From: Gammaproteobacteria bacterium
GTDB lineage: Bacteria; Pseudomonadota; Gammaproteobacteria; JAJPIJ01
NCBI GenBank assembly: GCA_021324815.1
Contig: JAJPIJ010000046.1
Coordinates: 94,734-158,733 of the forward strand
Length of the DNA: 64,000 nucleotides
Reading direction: 5' to 3'
The notes under the pieces: model-generated
Told to the model about the DNA's origin: nothing
Seen by the model: the letters and a program-made list of their open reading frames with translations, nothing else
Database searches by the model: none
Made by a program: the position numbers and the translations under genes
Part shown: piece by piece, positions 10,615-19,500 of the stretch
Position numbering within the stretch: position 1 is the stretch's first letter
Layout of the letters: each line of letters opens with the position of its first letter

Positions 10615-11031
10615 TCAGCGCGCGCCAATGGCCTTGGCGGCCCGCCCGTAATCCCTGCGCTTCACCCACAGGATCATGCCGTAGCGGCCCCTGCCCGCGG
10701 CCACGGCATCGGCGGCGGTGACGTTGATATTCGCCTTCGCCAGCCGCGAGATGGGCCGCTCTATGGCGCCGACCTCGTCCCTGCCCTGGATCAGGAACCC
10801 CTTTTTGGGACGGCTCAGCTTCCAGCCATGCTGTTTGGCCAGCCGGCGGATGCCGCCGAGCCGCTCGGCGATCAAGTCCACCTGGGCCCTGCCGCCACCC
10901 GCGGGAAAGCCGGAGAAGGCGGTCAGACTGATGCCGGCGTTTTTGAGCGCCTTCAAAATGCCCGCCGCGGAACCGGCGCGGTGGGATACGGTGACATAGC
11001 AGTAATTTATTTTGCGTGCGGTGTATGCCAT
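10615..11031 (-). CDS. ACT-domain-like protein
   Basis: 138 aa, two ACT-like halves (SHRAGSAAGILKALKNAGISLTAFSG; GAIERPISRLAKANINVTAADAV). Confidence 0.65.
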   Translation of the reverse strand: MAYTARKINYCYVTVSHRAGSAAGILKALKNAGISLTAFSGFPAGGGRAQVDLIAERLGGIRRLAKQHGWKLSRPKKGFLIQGRDEVGAIERPISRLAKANINVTAADAVAAGRGRYGMILWVKRRDYGRAAKAIGAR

Positions 11032-11302
11032 GACGGCCCTCCTTTGTGTAAAGGACAGGCATCACATTACTCCCACTCCGCGGCAAATTCGACATGTGGC
11101 CGGATCCTCCGACATGGATGACGTCGGGGCCCTTTCCGGAAGACGCCAGGACCTTCACATCGTGTCATCCGCAAGATGAACGCCGTCTTAACGGCAGCCG
11201 TCACCATGATATGCCCGGCGCTGACCGGGCACCCATGGACCGCGGCGCATGGCGGGCCGCCGGAAACGGTTCCGCGGCGTCTCCGCCCGATGATTCTTAA
11301 AA

Positions 11303-12061
11303 TCAACCGCCGGCGGGTTTGTCAGTGGCTTGCAGCAGCGGCTTCAGCAGATCGATGGGCAGCGGGAAGGCGATGACGGAACTCCGCTCGCCGGCGATTT
11401 CGGTGAGCGTCTGCAGGAAGCGCAACTGCATGCTCTGCGGATTTTTCGCCAGCGTCTGCGCCGCCTGCAGCAGTTTTTCGGAGGCCTGCAACTCCCCCTC
11501 GGCGTGGATGACCTTGGCGCGCCGCTCGCGCTCGGCCTCGGCCTGTCTGGCGATGGCGCGGACCATGCTCTCGTTCAGATCGACGTGCTTGATCTCGACG
11601 TTGCTGACCTTGATGCCCCAGGCCGACGTCTGCTCATCGAGGATCTTCTGAATGTCGGCATTCAGCCGATCACGTTCGGCCAGCATCTCGTCCAGTTCAT
11701 GCTGGCCGAGCACCGAGCGCAGCGTGGTCTGCGCCAGCTGGCTGGTGGCGGCGTGAAAGTTCTCCACCTGGATGATCGCCTTCTCCGGGTCCATCACGCG
11801 GAAATAAATGACGGCGTTGACCTTCACCGAGACGTTGTCCCGGGAGATCACATCCTGCGTCGGCACGTCCATGACGACGGTGCGCAGATCCACGCGCACC
11901 ATCTTTTGGATTCCCGGGATGAGGATGATCAGCCCCGGACCCTTGATCGCCTGATAGCGTCCCAGAAAGAACACCACGCCGCGTTCGTATTCGATCAGCA
12001 CATTCAGCACCGTCCACAGGATCAGGAGCGCCAGAACAACCAGAATGGTCATGAAAGTCAT
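11303..12061 (-). CDS. Slipin/SPFH-band 7 family protein
   Basis: [13 protein letters not shown]...[20 protein letters not shown]; paired with NfeD. Confidence 0.9.
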   Translation of the reverse strand: MTFMTILVVLALLILWTVLNVLIEYERGVVFFLGRYQAIKGPGLIILIPGIQKMVRVDLRTVVMDVPTQDVISRDNVSVKVNAVIYFRVMDPEKAIIQVENFHAATSQLAQTTLRSVLGQHELDEMLAERDRLNADIQKILDEQTSAWGIKVSNVEIKHVDLNESMVRAIARQAEAERERRAKVIHAEGELQASEKLLQAAQTLAKNPQSMQLRFLQTLTEIAGERSSVIAFPLPIDLLKPLLQATDKPAGG

Positions 12062-12062
12062 G

Positions 12063-13469
12063 TCATTTCTCCTCGTTTACCGCCTCCACATTCAGGGTCA
12101 GGCCGTCGAGCGCGGTGACGCGCACCTTCTGCCCCGTCTTCAACGCCACCGGCGAGTGCGCGCGCCAGACCTCGCCCCGCGCCCGCACGCGACCGACGCC
12201 CTCGAAATCCTCCAGCACCTCCCCCAGGCTGCCGATCATCGCCTCGGCTCCGCTCACCGACCGGCGGCGATGGAACTTCACGGCCAGGCCGGCGACGCCC
12301 ATGAAAAATGCAGCGCTCAGGAGCGCGAAGCCGCCGATCAGTGGCAGTGATATGCGGTAGGCCTCGCCGCCCGCGTCGAAGAGGATGAATGAGCCGATCA
12401 AAAAGGCGGTGACGCCGCCCACGCCGAGCGCGCCGAAGCTCGGCACGAACATTTCGGCGATCATGAAGGCGATGCCGATCAGCATCAACGCCAGCCCCGC
12501 ATAGTTCACCGGCAGCACGTTGAGCGCGTAAAGCGCCAGCAGCAGGCTGATCGCGCCGGCCACGCCCGGCAGGACGTGGCCGGGATTGGCCAGCTCGAAG
12601 AACAAACCGTAAAAGCCGAGCAGCAGGAGCATGTAGGCGATATTCGGGTGGGTGATCGCGGCGAGCAGCCGGTCATGCCAGTCGGGTTCGACGGTTTCGA
12701 TGACGGCATCCTTGAGATCAAGCCGGCGCGATTGTCCGCTGACCCGGACCTCGCGGCCGTCGAGCGCGGTGAGCAGCGAATGGAGATCGGATGCAATCAG
12801 ATCGATTACATTCCGCTCCAGGGCCTCTTTGGCCGGCAGACTGGCCCCTGTGCGCACCGCCTGCTCCGCCCAGTCGACGTTGCGGCCGCGCATCTGCGCC
12901 AGGCCGCGCAGATAGGCCACGGCGTCGTTGACCACTTTTCTGCCCATGGCGTTTGCCGGCGCCGCCGCCGGCTCGTCCTGAACGCCGGGCCCAGGTTTCC
13001 CGGCCTCGCCGCCGCCGGCCTTCTCCTTTTTCTCATCGTTGCCGTCGCGGCTGCCGGCGGGTGGTTTGAAAATCGGGAGTTCGCCCAGCGGCACGGGCGT
13101 CGCCGCGCCGAGGTTGGTGGCCGGCGCCATCGCGGCGACATGGGCGGCGTAGGTGATGTAGGTGCCGGCGCTGGCGGCGCGCGCCCCCTCAGGCGCCACG
13201 TACACGGCCACCGGCACCGGCGAGGCGATGATGTCCTGCACGATCTCGCGCATCGATTCGTCCAGCCCGCCGGGCGTGTCCAGTTCGATGACGACCAGCG
13301 CCGCATCTTCCCGAGCGGCGCGATCAAGGTTGCGATGCACGTAATCGCTGACCGCCGGGCCGATGGCCTGGCGTACCTGGAGCACCATGACACTCCCGCG
13401 TTCATCGCCCCCGACGGCGGCGGACGTGAGCAGAAGCGCGGGCAGCATACCAATCCACCACCACATCAA
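12063..13469 (-). CDS. NfeD family membrane-bound ClpP-class serine protease homologue
   Basis: [45 protein letters not shown] plus C-terminal NfeD OB domain. Confidence 0.9.
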   Translation of the reverse strand: MMWWWIGMLPALLLTSAAVGGDERGSVMVLQVRQAIGPAVSDYVHRNLDRAAREDAALVVIELDTPGGLDESMREIVQDIIASPVPVAVYVAPEGARAASAGTYITYAAHVAAMAPATNLGAATPVPLGELPIFKPPAGSRDGNDEKKEKAGGGEAGKPGPGVQDEPAAAPANAMGRKVVNDAVAYLRGLAQMRGRNVDWAEQAVRTGASLPAKEALERNVIDLIASDLHSLLTALDGREVRVSGQSRRLDLKDAVIETVEPDWHDRLLAAITHPNIAYMLLLLGFYGLFFELANPGHVLPGVAGAISLLLALYALNVLPVNYAGLALMLIGIAFMIAEMFVPSFGALGVGGVTAFLIGSFILFDAGGEAYRISLPLIGGFALLSAAFFMGVAGLAVKFHRRRSVSGAEAMIGSLGEVLEDFEGVGRVRARGEVWRAHSPVALKTGQKVRVTALDGLTLNVEAVNEEK

Positions 13470-13500
13470 CGGCCTCCCGAGCCCCCATGACGGAGCTCAC

Positions 13501-13546
13501 TGATGAAAGCATAGTACAAACGGAGTGGCGGAGAGGGTGCTCATGC
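13501..13546. repeat. Left imperfect direct repeat flanking the CRISPR-Cas island
   Basis: tgatgaaagcatagtacaa (13501-13519) + tgctcatgc (13538-13546), matched at 21689-21707 and 21725-21733. Confidence 0.6.
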
Positions 13547-13731
13547 TCCGGGCTGGGCGTGAACCACCTCAAGGGGAAGGCACTTTGCCGGACTCTAAAG
13601 AATTTCTTGTCGGCACGCGACCACCATCGGAAAGCCTGATGTTACTTGGTCGCCCGTAGGTTATTGACCTTTTAGTGTTTTTTAAGTTGAGAGTTGTTCA
13701 AGCACATTCCACAGTGTGCCTGTAGGGGGGA

Positions 13732-14124
13732 TTGCCTCACGATTCCCGCAGTCGCGGCGACTGCGGCGCCCTCAATGCCGGTGCGCTCATACCGCCAGCT
13801 GCTGCCGCCTCACGATTCCCGCAGTCGCGGCGACTGCGGCCCCTTTGTGAATGATTGACCCCAAAGCTACGGTTTCCGCCTCACGATTCCCGCAGTCGCG
13901 GCGACTGCGGCTGAAGCTGAAGCCGTTGCTCACGCTGACCGAAGTGCCGCCTCACGATTCCCGCAGTCGCGGCGACTGCGGCTATAGTGCTTTTAGCACT
14001 TCTATCCATTGCCAACTTCCGCCTCACGATTCCCGCAGTCGCGGCGACTGCGGCGCCCGCGCGGTAAAAATTCTCGCCATGCAGGTTGCCGCCTCACGAT
14101 TCCCGCAGTCGCGGCGACTGCGGC
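13732..14124. CRISPR. CRISPR array: 6 repeats of 36 nt, 5 spacers of 37/35/35/36/34 nt
   Basis: Repeat CCGCCTCACGATTCCCGCAGTCGCGGCGACTGCGGC at 13732 (first two bases TT instead of CC), 13805, 13876, 13947, 14019, 14089; spacers all different. Confidence 0.98.
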
Positions 14125-14309
14125 CCCCCCCCTCCCAAACACCTTAAGAATCCAACGCCTGCCGCTGCATGTTGCGAGCACAAGGCGAGATGAGACGGGG
14201 GGACACTAGAGAACCGGAAGACGGTGGTCGCCATTCACCTGTTTCTCCAGGCAAAATCGAAGTGCGAGCGTCCATGAGGTTTTGGGCCAGCACTTCCGCA
14301 CTCGCAACG

Positions 14310-14443
14310 TCGCCGCATTGTTATAGAGCGCAGTCGTCGCGACTGCGGGAATCATGCCAACCCAATGGCGGAGGGTTGATGGTCGGTGGCCTGTGGCCAA
14401 AAAATCAGGCTAATACTTTGGGCAGGAAGTTTCAAGTTCAGAA
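14310..14443 (-). ncRNA. Candidate tracrRNA region
   Basis: Lies between cas2 and the array and contains a degenerate, inverted repeat copy (14329-14356); RNA ends not determinable from sequence. Confidence 0.45.
14329..14356. repeat. Degenerate inverted CRISPR-repeat copy (anti-repeat candidate)
   Basis: cGCAGTCGTCGCGACTGCGGGAATCATG matches 26/28 of the reverse-complemented repeat. Confidence 0.75.
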
Positions 14444-14734
14444 TCAGATGATGGTCACCCGTGAACGCACTTCGTAGGGCAACCCCATTGCGTCGATAAT
14501 CAGGCTGGCATCACTGCTGTTCGGGCCGAGCGAAACAAATAACACCTGATCCTCGTCGTGGTTAATCAAATCCCAAAGCTCGGCCTTCAGCTTCGCCAGG
14601 CGGAGGTCATCCAGCGGACATTCAAAGACCGAGTATTGCAGGCGCACGCCAAAACCCTCCAGTGAACGCGCCACCCGCCGCAGCCGTTTCGGGTCGCTGA
14701 TGTCGTAACTCACAAGGTAGCGAATCCGGCTCAT
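14444..14734 (-). CDS. cas2: CRISPR-associated endoribonuclease Cas2
   Basis: MSRIRYLVSYDISDPKRLRRVARSLEGFGVRLQYSVFECPLDD; start overlaps the cas1 stop. Confidence 0.95.
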   Translation of the reverse strand: MSRIRYLVSYDISDPKRLRRVARSLEGFGVRLQYSVFECPLDDLRLAKLKAELWDLINHDEDQVLFVSLGPNSSDASLIIDAMGLPYEVRSRVTII

Positions 14735-16534
14735 CGCGTGGTAAATCCGTGATAGGTCAATGCTTCTCCGCGCACAAAACGCCACAACTGCCGCGCCTGT
14801 ACTTCAAGCATCCGGCGATAAGCCATCTTGTAGCTAAACTCGGGGTGGCTGACCTCCGTATCCAGCCGCCGAAACCATGCCTCCCAGAACGGCCGCCGGC
14901 CTTTTTCTGTCAGGAAAGTCCCATTCGCGCTCTTGATGAAATCCTCGGGGCCAAGTTCACCACGATTAATGAGGCTGATGGCGACGCTGTCGGCGATGAG
15001 GGGTCGAAATTCCTCCATCAAATCCAGCGCCAGTGCGGGGCGGCCATAACGCGGCTGGTGCATGAACCCTAGAAATGGATCAAGCCCCACTGTATGGCAG
15101 ACGCCGGTCAGTTCCTTTGCCAACATCGAATAACCGAGAGAGAGCAGCGCGTTCACGGGATCGCGCGGCGGACGGCGGTTGCGCCCGCGCCAGTCAAACT
15201 TCCAGTCAGCCCTTTGTTTCAGCATGGCTTCAAACTGCTCAAAATAGAGTGCCGCGGCGCCGCCCTCAAAACCAATCAATTCCGTAATGTCTCCCGCTGA
15301 TTCCGTGGCGTCACGGAAACCAGCCATCAAACTCAGGACGCGATCCGATGCATCACTGTTACGCATGAGCAAGACGCGCTGGTTATGGATTTTGGCGCGG
15401 ATTACTTCGCGGGCCAATTGCAGCCGCAAGCCGGGCAGCTCAAACAGCCGATATTGCCCGCGTCGTGCGTCCACCCCGCTGGCGGGCAGGCCGCAGAGCA
15501 TTCCAAGAAAGCGCCCCGCCGGCGAAAAATAGGCAACCTCAATGCCCAATTCCAGACACGTCTCCATGGCCTGGGCCGTCAGTTGAATTGCACCATAGCA
15601 ATAGATCGCCCGCACCTGCTGGCCGGGAATTTTACGCACGCTTTCGCCTTTGACGCTGACGATCAATTCGTCGCCGCGCTGGCCGATTTGCGCGCCGGGC
15701 GTTTGTACCACCAGCACTTCGCCCTCATCCCCACCGGGGCGTGGTGGCTGCAATGTGGGTTCTTTACCCGTGGATTCCGCGGCAAAATCCAAGGCTTCCA
15801 AAATCCGGTCGCTAACTGCATCTTCAGGTTCTTCAGCAAATTCGAACCGTAGCTGGCCCTCTGGCTCGACATTCATGCGCCGTTTTGCCCACCAGAGTGA
15901 TTCGTTGGGCAGGCATATGGGGTAGGCGGAGCAATAAAGACAACGCGCGTCATTCTTCAGCGGAGGAGGACATTTCCCGCTGGCGGCAACTGCCCGTGCT
16001 TCCTCGATGGATTTGCGGACTTTGTCGAACAGCTCCTCAGTGAATTCTACCGGCACACGTCGCTTGTCTGCTGCGTAATAAATCCAGCCGCGCACGGCAT
16101 TGATCCCATGCTCACGCAATAGCAGTTCGTAGGCGGCGACCTGCACAGCGTCTGGTTCTTTCGCCACGCGGCCGCCTTCGTTATCACGGCGGGCGGAGCC
16201 TTTTTTGTAGTCAATGATTTCCGCGCCATCCGGCCCCCCCCTCGACCACATCCACGACGCCGACCAGACCGAGCGATTCGCTTTCCAGGCGCAGGCTGCG
16301 GAGCTTCGACCCTTCCGGCAAACCAAGTTCCCTGGGATCATCCAGTTTGGAAGGCGCGTCCACGTTGCGATGAACATGGCTGCCGGCCACCGTGTCGGCG
16401 TTTTCCTGAAAAATGTTTTCGACCCATTGGAAATAAAACAGCCGTGGGCAATAGACGAAATTGTTGAGCCGGCGCACGGGCATTGGCGGCTGGGGCTCCA
16501 GTGTGCCGCTGACTTGAAGCGGGGCGTCGCTCAT
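14731..16534 (-). CDS. cas4-cas1: Cas4-Cas1 fusion protein (about 600 aa if a 1-nt frameshift is corrected)
   Basis: ORFs 16211-16534 and 14731-16377 join if one G is removed from the G8 run at 16234-16241. Cas4: FVYCPRLFYF, GVVDVVEGG(P)DGAEIIDYKKG, CLYCSAYPIC. Cas1: GFEGGAAALYFEQF, GFMHQPRYGRPALALDLMEEFRP. Confidence 0.9.
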
Positions 16535-16540
16535 GGAGGC

Positions 16541-19500
16541 TCAAGTTCTCCTGCTCCACTCCTCTGGCGGCTCAATTCCCCATGCCTTCAATCGCGCGGC
16601 ATTGATGGCCATGCAGTGCCGCCAAGCTTCTTGGCTCACGTAGCCCCAAAGAGCTTTGCCAACGACCAGATGCTTGGGTTGCGGCACGCTAGTAGGTCCG
16701 CCTTTCAACGCGGCGGCGTGGTCGTGGATCCATGTGTGCAAATTGGCGATGTCAGCGAAAAAGTTCGGGTGACGGCTGTCACTTGCCTTGGGCACGCTCT
16801 TGACCGCTTGCTGCCGCAAGCGGCGCTTTTCCGCTTCGTCTGCGGCCTGCTTAGACTGTTTCATCGCTTCGTCCGCTGTCAGGATTCGGATCTGAATGCG
16901 ACTCTCCTTGGATTGTTCGCCGAACTTTCGCTTCTCCCTCTCGCTGACAAAGAACGTGTCCGGCTTGATGTCCTCCACGGGGATGACGGCAGCCTGGGTG
17001 GCTGCTTTTTTGCCCCGTCCGCGTCTTGGCTGGTGACTCGATAACATTTCCGGTTTCCGCTCGGAGCGAAGTCGCGAATGGATGCTCCAAACGCGCGGGT
17101 CGGCCACGGCGCGTAAGCCGAGGTTCACGGCAGCATTGATGTCGGCGTGAATCAGCTTCGGCTCCTTTTGTTGATTTTCCTCAAGCATGACCGGCTCAAA
17201 TCGAACGATTGGCTCGCCTTTAGTCCGTCGCTCGTGCCCGGCTAAAAGCCTGCTGATTGGTATGAAGATGCTGCCGCCCGCGTCGGGCGCGAGCAATGTG
17301 CGCGCGGGCAAGCCTTTGGATTTGGCATCGTCATTGGCGCTTTTCACCTGCTCAAAAAAGAGTTCCCACTGCTTGCGTCGTTTTTCCTGTTCCGTCCGTT
17401 CCTCTTTCCTTTCCTCCGGCTTGCAAACGCGCCATCGCCATTTCGGCTCTTGCATTGGATCGCCGGAAAGCTCCGTGGCGCGGAAACCGGCGACGCCGGT
17501 TCGCGAGCAGAAGCGCGACGAGTAGGCGGCGGGTGTCTCGACCAACGGCAAACCAAATGGCTCGCACATCTGCTTGAGCTTGTCGCGGATAGCCCGGTGA
17601 CACCATTTCATCAGGCGGCTGTTCTCCCGCGGCGCGCGACCCTGGCTGGTGCGGTAGCGGCTGAGGTCTTCGATGACGATGAAATCAACAATGCCGCACC
17701 ACTGGTTGCCTTTCTGGGGAGTGACGGGCTGGCCCTTGATATCCGCCTTCACGTATTCGCCGTGGGTGTCTTTAGCTTGGCGCAATTGGGCCTCGGCGTG
17801 GTCTTTCGGCTCGGTCGGCTTCTCGAGCGTCAAACCGAGCGCCTGCGTCAGAATCATGTGGGCCGTCTGATTCCGGCGCTGCTCCTTGATTTCGTCCAGT
17901 TTGCCGAGAATCGTCGGGCACGGATCGGGAATGCTTTCATCGCGAGAGGCTTTCGGCGCGCAGCCAATGTCGCGCCGCAACATTTGGTTGAGCGACTGGC
18001 AGCGTTTCCGCAGTTCCTCAAATTGCTCGATGCGTTCGATGGAAAGCCCGCGCTGGCCGGCGAGCCACTTTTCCTCCTCTGTCAGCCCGTCGCGTTCATC
18101 GGCTGATCGCAGAGTAAAATCCAGCAGGTGACAATCCGGCCTGTCCGGGTGCTTTCGCCAGACCAGCCGCCCGCGTCGAGAGCGGTAGATACGGTTTGCA
18201 ATCGTTTCCAACCAGTCTGGCAGCTTTTCGACCAGCGACTTCAACTGCGTTTTCAACGCCTGCACGATTTCCGGATGCTGCTCCGGTTCTTCTTCCGCTT
18301 TGTCCAGCTGCGTGTTCCTGGCCTTGGCTTTTTCGTGAGCGTCCTTGTTCAACCATTCGTGCGGATCGCTTTCAGCGATTTCCTTAATGGCGATGCGGCG
18401 GCGCTTCGCCTGATCCTCGCGCTTGACCTCATCCTGCGGATCGAGAAACCAAATCCAGCGGTGAAGTTTGCTGGCGAAGGACTGCGCGCGGCGGAGGGCG
18501 ATGAGCAGCTTCGTATTCTGATCCGGGAACGAGACCCGTTCTGACAGTGTCGCTGCATCCCTGATGCTGTCATCCAGCAATTCGAGTTGGTGGAACTCCT
18601 TGAGCAAATCCAATGTCTGCTGGCTCTCGGCCTTCGTTGCGTTTCGACCGGCGGACCCGGAAAGCTCCCGGCGGAAATCCTCGCTGCCGGGCACGGGTTT
18701 TCCGTCCTTGAAGTCCGGGCGATAGACCTTGGCATCTTCGCCGGGCAATCGTAGCAAGCCGGTCGTGAGCACCCGCGCATACCAGTCGCGGCGTTCTCCA
18801 TTGTGCTCGGTTCTGCCGATGAAGCGCGCGTTCTTCCGCTCGTCGTCCGACAGGCAGCAACTCACTTCGATGATGGCGTAAGCGCCGGCCTGTTTCTGCC
18901 CAAGGTCAACCGAGAGAAGACGGAATGATTTGAGGTCAGGATCGGCGAACCACTGGCGGGGGAATTCCTTATTCCCTTGCACTTTCGACCAGTCTTCGTG
19001 AGGCCACCGCAGCGTCGAATCGTGGTCGTCGCCGTTCCAGTTGAACTGCATCGCCCACGGCCATTTCTCGCGTCCCATTTCCTCCCGCACATGAGCGATG
19101 AACCTGTCCTCCTTCGGCGTGAGTACGAAGTTCAGCAGCAGTCGGTCGGGTTGGTCATTGCGGCTGCCCGGCTTCCAGTCTGGCATCAGCGAAACGGCGT
19201 GCTTCTTGAAGTCGTGCAAATCGTCGTCGGGAATTCCGAGCGCCCGCATCAGCGGCTGCGCCCAGTTCGCGGACTGCAAATCCTCGTTCTCAGACAGCGC
19301 GCGCGCCTCATCCCGCAAGAGCCGCGGCGCGGTGTAGTGAATGCGAACCTCCGCCGGGCGATAGAGCACACCAGCGTTGTCGCCGCACTTCACGGCAATT
19401 TGCGTGGTGAAGGAAAGGCCGTCGGGGCTGGCCTCGTGCGCGAAGCCGCCTTGCGACGCGCCTTTGAAATCGAACAATCGGCGTGAATCGCGCGCGTCCG

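Noticed and set aside
13851-14209. Plus-strand ORFs of 98 and 66 aa with recurring ASRFPQSRRLR peptides
   Set aside because: They are translations of the CRISPR repeats, not genes.
16214-17044. 276-aa plus-strand ORF and other plus-strand ORFs under the effector
   Set aside because: Antisense to the effector/cas4; no motif and no operon logic.
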